Notes under the pieces: generated by a model
Told to the model about the DNA's origin: nothing
The model's database searches: none
The model's input: the letters and a program-made list of their open reading frames with translations, nothing else
Program-made: the position numbers and the translations under genes
Shown here: piece by piece, positions 18,501-26,103 of the stretch
How the letters are laid out: each line of letters begins with the position of its first letter
Numbering within the stretch: position 1 is the stretch's first letter
Origin: a virus
IMG/VR virus record: IMGVR_UViG_3300034682_000282
Coordinates: 1 to 49,008 of that record
Length of the DNA stretch: 49,008 nt
Direction: 5' to 3' (one strand)

Positions 18501-21285
18501 TGTTGGCTATCGATTCAGATTTTGCGCTGCTGTCGCCAAGGACTGTACCTGTGCCCTGGGATTCTTGACGGTCTTGCGCTGACGGACCACCTGATGATGA
18601 TCCGGTAAACACACCAAGGCCAGCCATGATCGCAATCATTGCTGCACCACTGGCGAAGTTAATAGGGAACGGGGCAGCAAAGGCGCTGGTGATGGCTTCA
18701 AGGGCATTGGCCGCAGTGCGCTGAATTGACATAGCCAGCTCAATTGCACTAAAGGTCATTTCCATTCTATGCAGTGCCTGACGGCCTTTTGACTGCTCGC
18801 TGAACATCGACTTAGCGGCACCCGTAATACCAGCCATGTGGCCAATTTGAGATTGATAATTTTCTTTTTCTAAGCGACCTTTTTCGCGTTCAATATCAGT
18901 CAGGGCTTTGGTTTTAATGGCGCTGTCTTTTAGCCGGTCAACTGCAGCTTTTTTCTTTTCTAACTGATCAAGTTGTTTTGCATATTCCAATTGGCCTTTG
19001 GTCATTTCGTTCAGCTGTTGAGCCACACGGCCAAAGGCTTCTACTATGACTTGGCCAGCGCCATCAGCGGCTGTTTGTATCGCAGTAATACCGTCCAGAT
19101 ATTCTTTAAATGCACCACTGGTTATTTCTTCTGTAATGGCAATTTGTTCGTTTAGCAGCTGCTGCGCACGCACCTGAGCTTCAATGGCCTGAAGCATTGC
19201 AGGGTCGCCACCTTTCAGCTGATATAGCGCCTTTTGTACTTCGTATTCTTTTTCGCCTTGGGTCAAACGGATGCCTAAAAGCTCAGTTTCTTTTTTAAGA
19301 GCGTCCAGAGTTTCTTTGCCCGTGACTGCCAGCTTTTTCTTTTCCAGCAGCTTTAATTCGTTCTCTGCAGCTTTTAACCGCTCCGGGCTTACACCAGTGA
19401 ATTGCGCCAGGGCTTTTTGCTGTTCGTACTCTTGTTCGCCTTTTTGCAGGCGCACATCCAACAAGCCCAGTTCTTGCTGCATTTGCTTAAGGTAGCCGTC
19501 TAAATTTAAGGTGGCGGCAGCAACTTTGTATTGCTCGGCGTAGGCTTTGATTGCTGCGGCAGCGTTTTCCGGCAGGTTGGTGGCTTCTACAAACTGAGCC
19601 TTAAACAGCTCTAAGTCGATGCCTGTCAATGCTGCGCCTGTTGCACTAATAGCTTCGGCGTTTAGCTTTTGCTGGTTATACAGCTTTAACAGTTCATCCT
19701 TAAATGCGGTGGTGGATGTTGAATTATTAGTTAGCCGGTCACTGTAATCATCCAGGGCAGGTAAGCCAGCATTAAAGTTTTTATTCAGCTGATCAATTAC
19801 ACGATTCAGTTCTTCTTTTTTTGCCTTTAACTCAGCCAGCTCTTTTTCTGCATTCAGCACATCGCTGCGGCTAACACCGTCAGACAGAAAAACCTCAGAG
19901 CCTGGCCTAAAAGATGCTTTTATCTTTGCCTGAGTTGCATCTATTTGACTATTTAATTCATTGAGCTGGTTAACTGCACCATTATAGGCGTCAGCTTTTC
20001 TTTGGTTGCTCCAGTTAGCAAACGAGTTTTGCAATTCGTCGTTTTTCTTTTTCGCCTCTTCAGCAGCATCCCTGTACGTGTAAAACGCTGTAGCCGCGAC
20101 ACCAAGCACACCAATGAGTATACCAATAGGACCAAACAGCGCATTCTTGGCCATATTCAGGGCGTTCATGGCTACTGTTGTTGTCACAGCGCTCGCAGTA
20201 ACCCCAGCCAGAGCAGCTCTCGTTGCCGCAAACTGTGTATTCAAAATCAGCTGACCAACAATTACGCCACCTTGTGCATAACCATACTTCGCCAGTGCCG
20301 CAACACCAGCCACGCCCAGCATATAGGTCAGCAGTTCTACCGTTTTTACCGTAGCCTGCAGCGACGGATCTAACTCTTCCAACGGCTCTGTGGTAATAGA
20401 CATAAGCGCTTCAGCCACATCTACAATGCCTTCTGCCAGCAACGCAGTTACACCGTAAGCCTCGTTTTGCTTACCAATATAATCACTGGTGAAGTTACCC
20501 AGGCTTTGCAGTGCATCACGCACCGTGGTTGGCATTTCTTTTACTGCTGCCAGGTTAGCCTGCTGGTTTTGCAATAAAGCATTGGTTAGCTCGGTAATGC
20601 TGAGCTTTCCTTCAATACCCAACTGGCGGATTTCTGCCCCTGTTTTTCCTGTCGACGCTGTTAAGTTATCCAGGATAGTAGGCATGACACCAAACAGCGT
20701 TTGCCAGGCATCGGATTCAACCCGGCCTTTCTGTATAGAGCCAGCCAACGCATCTTGGGCGGAGGCCGCGCGGTCAGCGCTTACAGCATTGGTTACTAAT
20801 AAGGCGCTGAATGAATCTGTGATGTCGATACTTTGCGAAAGTGAATAATTCATATCGCGCAGGATAGGCGACATGCTGATAAAACCTTCACGGGTTTCAG
20901 TGATTGAGCGGAATGTATCGTTAGCGCTTTTAATCATGCGCTGCTGCACATAATTGTATTCGCCACTGGTTTCTGTCGCTTGTTTTATCCTGGCAGCCAT
21001 TTGGCCCCAGTCGTCACCCACACTTATTAATTGCAAAGCACTAAAACTGCCAACTAAGGTTGCCAGCGTTGCTTTTAATAAAGTGGTGTATTGGTTAGCA
21101 TCGGAAGCACCTGCAGCAGTGGCATCTAAACCAGTTTTGGCTTTAGCGCCAGCGGTTCCTACATGCTCCAGTTGTTGTGCAGCCTGGGCACTGACTTGCG
21201 AAATGCTGGTTACGTCTTTTACAACGACTTGACCACCAGCGGTGGTAAAGTGAATTGCTACATTCATATCGTTGTTGTTACTCAT
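15532..21285 (-). CDS. Tail tape measure protein (1917 residues)
   Basis: This very long protein sits right after the tail chaperones, as tape measures do. It sets tail length and probably passes into the host envelope during injection. It has long coiled-coil stretches rich in Ala, Gln, Leu and Glu, and hydrophobic segments near 310-345 and 370-410 and around 870-900. Two internal tandem repeats are visible. One is about 70 residues, marked by LQKGEQEYEQQKAL and LTQGEKEYEVQKAL. The other is about 100 residues, marked by GWDEVGYQQQQVDGL and SWNEVGYQNSRIGDL. By the usual rule of about 0.15 nm per residue the tail would be near 290 nm, unusually long for a 37-kb transposable phage. The C-terminal end has a Pro/Val-rich linker and a coiled coil. 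Confidence 0.88.
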   Translation of the reverse strand: MSNNNDMNVAIHFTTAGGQVVVKDVTSISQVSAQAAQQLEHVGTAGAKAKTGLDATAAGASDANQYTTLLKATLATLVGSFSALQLISVGDDWGQMAARIKQATETSGEYNYVQQRMIKSANDTFRSITETREGFISMSPILRDMNYSLSQSIDITDSFSALLVTNAVSADRAASAQDALAGSIQKGRVESDAWQTLFGVMPTILDNLTASTGKTGAEIRQLGIEGKLSITELTNALLQNQQANLAAVKEMPTTVRDALQSLGNFTSDYIGKQNEAYGVTALLAEGIVDVAEALMSITTEPLEELDPSLQATVKTVELLTYMLGVAGVAALAKYGYAQGGVIVGQLILNTQFAATRAALAGVTASAVTTTVAMNALNMAKNALFGPIGILIGVLGVAATAFYTYRDAAEEAKKKNDELQNSFANWSNQRKADAYNGAVNQLNELNSQIDATQAKIKASFRPGSEVFLSDGVSRSDVLNAEKELAELKAKKEELNRVIDQLNKNFNAGLPALDDYSDRLTNNSTSTTAFKDELLKLYNQQKLNAEAISATGAALTGIDLELFKAQFVEATNLPENAAAAIKAYAEQYKVAAATLNLDGYLKQMQQELGLLDVRLQKGEQEYEQQKALAQFTGVSPERLKAAENELKLLEKKKLAVTGKETLDALKKETELLGIRLTQGEKEYEVQKALYQLKGGDPAMLQAIEAQVRAQQLLNEQIAITEEITSGAFKEYLDGITAIQTAADGAGQVIVEAFGRVAQQLNEMTKGQLEYAKQLDQLEKKKAAVDRLKDSAIKTKALTDIEREKGRLEKENYQSQIGHMAGITGAAKSMFSEQSKGRQALHRMEMTFSAIELAMSIQRTAANALEAITSAFAAPFPINFASGAAMIAIMAGLGVFTGSSSGGPSAQDRQESQGTGTVLGDSSAKSESIANSLERIESLELDQYSELRSINASIRALNAGIAKLAVNLVASYGKFDESSYQGDLGKDYNVQLGSTAGALVLGGVIGAAVDNMLGGLLSGITNKVLGGLFGSTKKELVDSGISFAAQELGDILSSGLVKATLYDTIKVTKKKAFGLSKKTYEETSYKTLDEDIRAEFGRVFSYIGNSVTDAVKLLGLTTTKDLENFVIKLPNISFKDLTGEEIEEELQAIFSQQGDLMAKYLVPGIAEFQQMGEGLYDTLIRVAQEQAVFNASMDSLGLQLTRFSGMTKTLEIDVAQSLIELMGGIEEFSSATSDYFSAFFTEQEKMAHLTKQAQAQFASLGIAMPANREAFKAFVASLDLTTEAGQQTFAAMMKLNQAMDQYYDQAEQHAAELANWTKSIGDELASLDMSPFQRSMAELQSWYDAQIAEAAELGADTTLLERLYARKRADLIAEELEAINEDTAQRMQTLTSEHERAVNDLQSTYKALTDSISAVSSTIGSSILDIKRQIAGWDEVGYQQQQVDGLSGQLGKGDLATQIKTIEQLQAAMMGRYQAELAQNSTLVQQAQSTLDGLNSSFAELQSALSSVQESIASSILDLRRQGSSWNEVGYQNSRIGDLRSQLGKGSVLDQINSVGQLQQAIVDRYNAELAANQQLISAAQERYDADLSAYNALKDAAKQLSSAADALLLSELSPAKMGDQFAEAQKQFNDLLRKARGGDADAAKQLESVGSTYLGLAQDYLASGSSEYAAIFAQVQNAYRSFGNSIGAAPSVPREVLAYQKADAELQTAAIKELEQLQLLLSGLDATAKAELLAAEAAAKAELAKYQEQLLALQTGTVTELQLLQIKLAELDAQARAEQAAQLDKLTATFETAKSELLAAAEKQIAAVNALNSGMQSIANAIAAMPAPVVVVNPPPPVVIPPVVVNPAPVSPGTGVGTAPINVGEPVTNPILERTNDLLQQQLQQASAAQAQSAQQNRQLQTELQRTQQLLQESRRLMA

Positions 21286-21291
21286 AACCAG

Positions 21292-21663
21292 CTAGTTTCC
21301 TTCCTGTTCGCGCCAACACTCCAGCGCAGTACTTTCGATGACTTGCAACCCGAACCACACCTTGTCTTTCAGTTCCGTACTCAACTCAGCGTAACCAGGT
21401 ACCGCATTTGCTCTACATTCAATAGCGGGGTAGTTCAAACCAACCCGCACACCCGACATGCCTGCATAAACCCACTGGGTTGATACTCTGTAAAACAGGT
21501 CGACAATAAACTGATTACAGGGTTGTACTTCCGGGGCTGCTGACTTCTCAGCCGCCATTTTCTTTACAAGTTCTGGCGGTGCCCCTGCGGCTTCCAGTGC
21601 TTCCGCCAGTTTCTTCGGGTTCTTTACGCCTCCAGTGCTCCAGTGCCTGGCGATTTCTTCGAG
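21292..21663 (-). CDS. Tail assembly chaperone, downstream part read by -1 frameshift (GT-type)
   Basis: This frame is open from the slippery site at 21663-21669 to a stop at 21292. It would be translated as the C-terminal 123 residues of a 259-residue fusion with the upstream chaperone. An internal Met at 21558 exists (MAAEKSAAPE), but the open frame continues upstream past it with protein-like sequence (GGVKNPKKLAEALEAAG). Paired chaperones joined by frameshift just before the tape measure gene are a near-universal feature of long-tailed phages, as with lambda G and GT. The fusion is thought to hold the tape measure while the tube is assembled on it. Confidence 0.75.
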   Translation of the reverse strand, partial: LEEIARHWSTGGVKNPKKLAEALEAAGAPPELVKKMAAEKSAAPEVQPCNQFIVDLFYRVSTQWVYAGMSGVRVGLNYPAIECRANAVPGYAELSTELKDKVWFGLQVIESTALECWREQEGN

Positions 21664-22070
21664 TTTTTTCTTTCGATGCCTTTGGAGCGGGCTTCGTTGT
21701 AAGCGGCCTGAATGGCGTCACGCACTTCTTTTGAGTTCAGCAGCGCCTTTATTGACTCAGCCGAACTACCCACGTCATCATCGCCATCCTTAAAAGGCAT
21801 TGGGTACAGAGGGTGTTTTTCAAAGCCAATAAATACCTGCGTTAACTGCTTGTTCACGGCCGCGACCATGCCTTCGTAATCATTGTTGGATACTTCACCC
21901 AGGGCCTTTGCCATTTCCTGGCCTTCATCGACAGAGGCGGATTGAAACTTGCCAACAAAATGTGCTTCGGCGAAGACGGTATTACCCTGGTCATCCAGTT
22001 TTTCGGTTGGCAGTACTGCGCATACTGGGTATTTGAATATGTTTTTTGCTAAAGCTTTAAGTTGAAACAT
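21624..22070 (-). CDS. Tail assembly chaperone (G-type)
   Basis: The 148-residue protein lies between the tail tube and tape measure genes. The sequence is helical and charged at its C-terminal end. Its reading frame carries the slippery heptamer A-AAA-AAC at codons 135-136, a classic -1 frameshift signal, and the -1 frame continues into the next open frame. The normal product should be made in excess and the fusion in a small share. No specific family is claimed, and the call rests on position plus the frameshift arrangement. Confidence 0.75.
   Translation of the reverse strand: MFQLKALAKNIFKYPVCAVLPTEKLDDQGNTVFAEAHFVGKFQSASVDEGQEMAKALGEVSNNDYEGMVAAVNKQLTQVFIGFEKHPLYPMPFKDGDDDVGSSAESIKALLNSKEVRDAIQAAYNEARSKGIERKNSKKSPGTGALEA
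21663..21669 (-). promoter_or_regulatory. Programmed -1 frameshift site A-AAA-AAC
   Basis: On the - strand the heptamer AAAAAAC lies in phase with the chaperone codons as A AAA AAC. A shift of -1 enters an open frame that runs to 21292. The sequence downstream (CCAGGCACTGG and a GC-rich stretch) could form a small stimulatory hairpin. Confidence 0.75.
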
Positions 22071-22117
22071 GGAGTACTCCTGGTTAATCAGTTTTAAAAA
22101 GGTTTTTCAAATTAGGT

Positions 22118-22132
22118 GGGGCATCCAGCCCC
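22118..22132 (-). terminator. Attenuator-like hairpin between tail tube and chaperone genes
   Basis: GGGGC and GCCCC pair around a 5-nt loop about 40 bp after the tail tube stop. On the - strand it is followed by an AT-rich tract, TTTGAAAAACCTTTTT, though not directly by a U run. It may lower transcription after the highly needed tube gene. Confidence 0.35.
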
Positions 22133-22172
22133 GTACTCGGCCATCCATGTTTTGCGCTTGGGTTTTATTCAG

Positions 22173-23114
22173 TTAACGGAAAATCAACTCAAAATCGTTG
22201 TCCCGCGCTGTTGGTACTATGTCGAGCACCATCTTCAGGTGGCTGATACCGTCCGTGATGCTTGGCGCAATGCTGATGAGCTGCACATTGGGTACATTAA
22301 GCTCAACAATGCTGCCTTCGTCGGTAACGTCATCACCTAACTGATATTCAAGTGCGCCGAAGGTGCTCAGCTTTTCCCACCAGTTAAAGTCAGCCAGCAA
22401 TGGCTCTTCAACGGTGATTTCAATCTGTGGTTTGCGGTTGGTAATTTGCACGCTTTCGTCATTGGTGACGCTGCGATAGGTAACTGTGTTCCCCATTTTG
22501 AACATCAGTTCAGACATATTTACTGCCTGACCAAACAGGTTCATTTTGGTAATAGATACTGGATCAGTAACCAGCGGGTTTTCAAAGCCACTGAAATCTA
22601 CCGTCTGAAACGCCGCAACTTGCGTAGGGTCGGCAAACAGCGCAATCAGGTTATTGAACGTAAATTTAGGCAGCGCATTGGTACCTAAACTTAATTCCAT
22701 ATTTGCCCTAGCACCTAACATTGGGTGCTTAATTTTCCCCCTGAACACATGCAGAGTGCAGCTGTCATAATTGTCAGATACAGGGGTATAAACAACTTTT
22801 TCAGCAGCGGTGATTGTTGGTTTCAAACCTGCCATCTGCAGCAATGGGCCAAAGGCCGGTGCAGTGCCCGCAGTGCCAACGCCAGACAAGTAACAAGTTA
22901 AATCACCGGTCACTCGCTTATTTCGTTGAATACTGCCTTTGCTACCGCCACGGCCAGCGTCGTATTCCATCGCTTCCTGGTCACCATCTAAAAAGGTCAA
23001 GTTAGCTTTCACGCGCATTGCGTTGGCAGCACCTGTTGGTGTGGCATCAGTACCGTAAGTGGTTTCAACTTTTGCCAGGGTGACTGTGTCCTGCTCATAA
23101 ATTTTCTGGCCCAT
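22173..23114 (-). CDS. Major tail tube protein
   Basis: The 313-residue, beta-rich protein precedes the tail chaperones. Segments such as VDFSGFENPLVTDPV and a regular beta pattern fit tube proteins of siphophages. It should stack in rings to make the tail tube. Its start overlaps the stop of the preceding small gene (TAATG). No sheath gene is present next to it, which supports a non-contractile tail, unlike Mu itself, where sheath (L) and tube (M) are adjacent. Confidence 0.72.
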   Translation of the reverse strand: MGQKIYEQDTVTLAKVETTYGTDATPTGAANAMRVKANLTFLDGDQEAMEYDAGRGGSKGSIQRNKRVTGDLTCYLSGVGTAGTAPAFGPLLQMAGLKPTITAAEKVVYTPVSDNYDSCTLHVFRGKIKHPMLGARANMELSLGTNALPKFTFNNLIALFADPTQVAAFQTVDFSGFENPLVTDPVSITKMNLFGQAVNMSELMFKMGNTVTYRSVTNDESVQITNRKPQIEITVEEPLLADFNWWEKLSTFGALEYQLGDDVTDEGSIVELNVPNVQLISIAPSITDGISHLKMVLDIVPTARDNDFELIFR

Positions 23115-23272
23115 TAGTTGGCTCCTTTCTTCGCTTTGGCCCGCTGAGCGCGACGCTCTTCCAGATAGCCATTTTTAGTGTTATCAGTAGACACCACTTT
23201 TTGTGCCTCTGGTTTCTTAGCTACAGCTGTTTCAGCTTTAGCTGGGTCTGTTTTTTTCTCTTGTTCGCTCAT
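23114..23272 (-). CDS. Small basic/acidic tail-region protein (52 residues)
   Basis: A short open frame fits exactly between the gp37-like gene (2-bp gap) and the tail tube gene (TAATG overlap). It starts MSEQEKKTDPAKAE and ends QRAKAKKGAN. It is highly charged, with no hydrophobic core segment. Mu has a similar small gene (gp38) at the matching position before its sheath gene. The tight packing supports it as a real gene, and its role is unknown. Confidence 0.6.
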   Translation of the reverse strand: MSEQEKKTDPAKAETAVAKKPEAQKVVSTDNTKNGYLEERRAQRAKAKKGAN

Positions 23273-23274
23273 CG

Positions 23275-23700
23275 TTAAGCTCCACTGTTAAAGTATTTTG
23301 TTTCGTAAACGTCCATCCACATCAGTACTGACTGGTCGTGGTCCATCACACCGCCGCGCTTCCACACGGGTTGGCCGAACTCACGGCCTGCTGGTTTCCA
23401 ATTGATAAGTGCCGTCCTGGTGTCACCAATCAGTTTTCGGGCTGATGCCATTAACTCTTCACTGCGGCTATTCACTTCAACCACCACCACCGCGAATTTG
23501 CCTGTGACCTGGTGAGTGCGCGTTGGCAGGTCAGAACTGCCGGTTTCATCGTCCAAAACCACAAAAGCACTGCGTCCACGAAAACTGCGTAAATCCTTTA
23601 TTGCATCAAGCGCCACGCCATCGTCGACAATATCCAGCTGCGGACAAGCCGCTTTAATGCGCTCAATGATCAGCTGTATATCCAGTGGCTCGTTCATCAA
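23275..23700 (-). CDS. Mu gp37-like protein, probable tail terminator
   Basis: The 141-residue product resembles the Mu gp37 family (DUF1834), which follows the gp36-like protein and precedes the tail genes. It shows the pattern of a tail completion protein: a helical start, then the VTGKFAVVVVEVNSR beta segments, ending in VLMWMDVYETKYF. It probably caps the tail at the neck. It starts within the end of the preceding gene (4-bp overlap). Confidence 0.7.
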   Translation of the reverse strand: MMNEPLDIQLIIERIKAACPQLDIVDDGVALDAIKDLRSFRGRSAFVVLDDETGSSDLPTRTHQVTGKFAVVVVEVNSRSEELMASARKLIGDTRTALINWKPAGREFGQPVWKRGGVMDHDQSVLMWMDVYETKYFNSGA

Positions 23701-24200
23701 AAATCCTTCAGCGCATCACGCAAAGTGCTTTGCCCTGGAGTAAATTCCGGCATGCCTGCGCCCTGGGTAATTACCTTGTCCTCAACGCCCAGGCTGAATT
23801 TGCCTTCAGCTGTTAACTTCAACAGCTTCATAGCGTCTGTGTAGGCGCGGGTTATTGGGTCTTTGTCATCGGCGTTTAGCCGGTTCTGGTGCAACTTGTA
23901 GCGAGTGATCGCACGGCACCAACTGCTGACAATATCCGGCACATTCTGCAGAGGCAGGTAACCACGTGGGCTTAAAAATCCGTCTATTTCAGCAACCGCC
24001 TCAGTAATGGCGGAGTTAATTCTGGCCACAGCCAGATCAGCAACTGCAGTTTCTTCAGCAGTCCAGACGCTGCGGTCAGTTCCTGTCAGCGTGGCGTGCA
24101 TCAGGTCGTAATCGACCAAGCGCAGGTGAGCTGGCGTGGCGACTTCTGCCAATTCTTTTACGCCTGGTTGCTCTGCCAGCTGGGCCAATGTGATGTACAT
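23697..24200 (-). CDS. Mu gp36-like protein (DUF1320), head-tail connector
   Basis: The 167-residue protein begins MYITLAQLAEQPGVKELAE and includes INSAITEAVAEIDGFLSPRGYLPL, which fits the DUF1320 family of Mu gp36-like neck proteins: a helical bundle expected to bind below the portal. It lies between the capsid genes and the gp37-like gene, as in Mu. It overlaps the next gene by 4 bp. Confidence 0.78.
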   Translation of the reverse strand: MYITLAQLAEQPGVKELAEVATPAHLRLVDYDLMHATLTGTDRSVWTAEETAVADLAVARINSAITEAVAEIDGFLSPRGYLPLQNVPDIVSSWCRAITRYKLHQNRLNADDKDPITRAYTDAMKLLKLTAEGKFSLGVEDKVITQGAGMPEFTPGQSTLRDALKDF

Positions 24201-24278
24201 GCAGTTACTCCTAAAAATTCGGGCCGGTTCGAAAGGTAATTACCCGCTATCAACCGGAAACTTCGCAGGTGAACGGAG

Positions 24279-24689
24279 CTAGTCCTTAGCCTTTGCAGCG
24301 CCATTATTGGCAGCTGCAGCATCCTTTTTCTTTTGCGCTTCCAGCGCGGCAGCATCTTCCTGAGCTTTCTTTTGAGCAGCTTCTTCGTCAGCTTTCTGCT
24401 TCAACAGCGCAGCAGCTTCTTCGTCGGCTTTTTGCTTCAACAGTGCAGCGGCTTCTTCGTCAGCTTTCTGCTTCAGCAGCGCAGCGGCTTCTTCATCAGC
24501 TTTTTCCCGAAGGTAGCGAGCCTGCAGCCTTTGGTCTAATTCAATGTCTTCTTTAGTGATCTCAAGCACTGCACCGACCTTTAACAAAGGGGTCGCTTGT
24601 TCTGCAGTCAGAGTAATAGGGTCGCCCAAACCATAATTGGCTTTGTCGTGTTCCAGGTTGGGGCGGTTTACTTTAAAAACGTTTTCCAT
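24279..24689 (-). CDS. Head-region protein with three 12-residue tandem repeats
   Basis: The start at 24689 is chosen because AGGAG lies 6 bases before it. The 136-residue protein begins with a folded segment (MENVFKVNRPNLEHDK...) of the kind seen in small Mu-like capsid-region proteins. It continues into an Ala/Glu/Lys helix made of KADEEAAALLKQ repeated three times plus a partial copy, and ends in an Ala/Lys-rich tail. It follows the major capsid gene, so a minor head or head-completion role is likely. The repeat region is a long solvent-exposed helix and could vary in length between phages. Confidence 0.65.
   Translation of the reverse strand: MENVFKVNRPNLEHDKANYGLGDPITLTAEQATPLLKVGAVLEITKEDIELDQRLQARYLREKADEEAAALLKQKADEEAAALLKQKADEEAAALLKQKADEEAAQKKAQEDAAALEAQKKKDAAAANNGAAKAKD
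24376..24500. repeat. 36-bp in-frame tandem repeat, three full copies plus a partial one
   Basis: Full copies lie at 24376-24411, 24412-24447 and 24448-24483, with a partial fourth starting at 24484. They differ at a few positions, mostly silent or conservative. They encode the KADEEAAALLKQ repeats. Confidence 0.85.
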
Positions 24690-24695
24690 TTTCAT

Positions 24696-24725
24696 CTCCT
24701 GCAGGTGGCCACCGCGGCCACCTGC
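24696..24725 (-). promoter_or_regulatory. Strong hairpin abutting a ribosome binding site after the capsid gene
   Basis: GCAGGTGGCC (24701-24710) and GGCCACCTGC (24716-24725) form a 10-bp perfect stem with a 5-nt loop, 24 bases after the major capsid gene stop. The Shine-Dalgarno AGGAG of the next gene (24696-24700) touches its base. There is no U-run, so it looks more like an mRNA processing, stability or translation element than a terminator. Confidence 0.6.
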
Positions 24726-24748
24726 TTTAGTGCTGGTCACTAACGCGA

Positions 24749-25681
24749 TTAATTGCCAGTTATTGCGTTTTCAAAGAAGAAACCTAAGTCCGGGGCTGTG
24801 ATCAGTTCTTTCACCGATTCACCGACACGTACCATTTGGCCGCCACGTAAACCTATGTTTTTGTCTGGTGTTGCACCCGCGATGCGTGTGCCAAATTCAC
24901 CCGTTAAACCAAAGGTGGTACCGCTTCTGGCATCCGCTAAACGGTCACGGTAAATAAAGGAAGCGTGGCCACCCCATACGCGTTGCACACTAATGGCTTG
25001 ACCAGGGCGTGCAATATTCAGGCGGGCTTCACCGACAAAAATGGCCTCCAGCTCAAACAGCTCTTGCAGGAACGCCAGTGGCACCATGCCGTCTTCACCT
25101 AATGTGCCGTTGTACGCTTTCACGACAGACGGGTTCATGCGTAACTTGGTTGAGGTGGCGCGGCCCAGTATGGCGATGTTTGGACGCATAATGCAGGAGT
25201 CGAGCGCGTTAACTATTGCAGGTATAGGTTTGGATTCGGCATGGCTCCACTGACTTGTACCAGACAGCGTTGTTTTATTGTTTGGCGCGTAGCTGGCAGC
25301 ATTGAAAACTAACTGAGATGTACGAACCTCTCTGTCTAATAAGATAAGGTTCGTAGTTTGCTCCGTGGCTTTGCCCAGTGGGTCATAACCCGGAGGAGCA
25401 ACATCAATGTCTGATTGTGGAACAGGTGCTTCTAAACCCCAGTCATCAACACTGGCTGTTTCTTCAGTGGCGCTGAAAGCCACTTTATTAACTTGACCAG
25501 TGCGGCTTACTTTGGTGTCTGGCACAGTAAAACCGTCGGCAAGGTTGTGCTTCAGGTATTTAAAGTCACGGGCAACAGGCACACGTGGCAGTACTTCATC
25601 TGCAATCATACGGGTATTGCGGTAGGCAATAGCAATTGCCGTATATTGGGCATTCACTGGAAATGGGGCTGGTGTACTCAT
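24749..25681 (-). CDS. Major capsid protein
   Basis: The 310-residue product has the length, position and sequence style of major head proteins of Mu-like phages (Mu T and D3112/B3 head proteins). It begins MSTPAPFPVNAQYTAIAIAY and continues with an N-terminal arm and a shell domain containing ILGRATSTKLRMNP and VWGGHASFIYRDRL. It lies after the protease/scaffold and decoration genes. It should assemble around the scaffold and may be trimmed by the phage protease. Confidence 0.85.
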   Translation of the reverse strand: MSTPAPFPVNAQYTAIAIAYRNTRMIADEVLPRVPVARDFKYLKHNLADGFTVPDTKVSRTGQVNKVAFSATEETASVDDWGLEAPVPQSDIDVAPPGYDPLGKATEQTTNLILLDREVRTSQLVFNAASYAPNNKTTLSGTSQWSHAESKPIPAIVNALDSCIMRPNIAILGRATSTKLRMNPSVVKAYNGTLGEDGMVPLAFLQELFELEAIFVGEARLNIARPGQAISVQRVWGGHASFIYRDRLADARSGTTFGLTGEFGTRIAGATPDKNIGLRGGQMVRVGESVKELITAPDLGFFFENAITGN

Positions 25682-25725
25682 AATCTTTGTAACTCCTAAA
25701 GTCCGGCTGTTATCCGGGCGCTGAA

Positions 25726-26103
25726 TTAAGGTGCTGGGATAAAGCCAGGCACAATGTTGACTGAACCAAGATCACCGACCACACCACCACCTTCCGAAAA
25801 ACCTATTGTGTAGGTGGCGACGGATACAGGTAATGTGACTGCAATAGCGCGGCCCTGAGCGTCAGAGGTAAGCAAAGCTCCGTCTGCGGCTGTACCACCG
25901 TATTCAACAGTTGCTAAGCCATTACGAACAACATCGGTAATAGAACCTGATGCAGCAGGGACATCTGTGCTAACACCAATCAGTGCTGCCGCCACGCCAA
26001 CGGCTTGTTTAGTGCCGCCAACTGCAGCACCAGTGATTAAAATGCGATGGCGGGCAATAGCCGCTTCAGCGCGACGGGCTGTAACTAAACCTGGAATATT
26101 CAT
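25726..26103 (-). CDS. Putative head decoration protein
   Basis: The 125-residue protein is rich in Gly, Ala, Val and Thr (GAAVGGTKQAVGVAAALIGVST), typical of small beta-barrel capsid decoration proteins of the DUF2190 kind. It sits between the protease/scaffold gene (4-bp overlap) and the major capsid gene, the usual place for a capsid-stabilising protein. The family link is tentative. Confidence 0.65.
   Translation of the reverse strand: MNIPGLVTARRAEAAIARHRILITGAAVGGTKQAVGVAAALIGVSTDVPAASGSITDVVRNGLATVEYGGTAADGALLTSDAQGRAIAVTLPVSVATYTIGFSEGGGVVGDLGSVNIVPGFIPAP

Noticed and set aside
22250-22275. CTGATGA inside the tail tube gene
   Set aside because: No other hammerhead element is near, and it lies in coding sequence on the non-coding strand.
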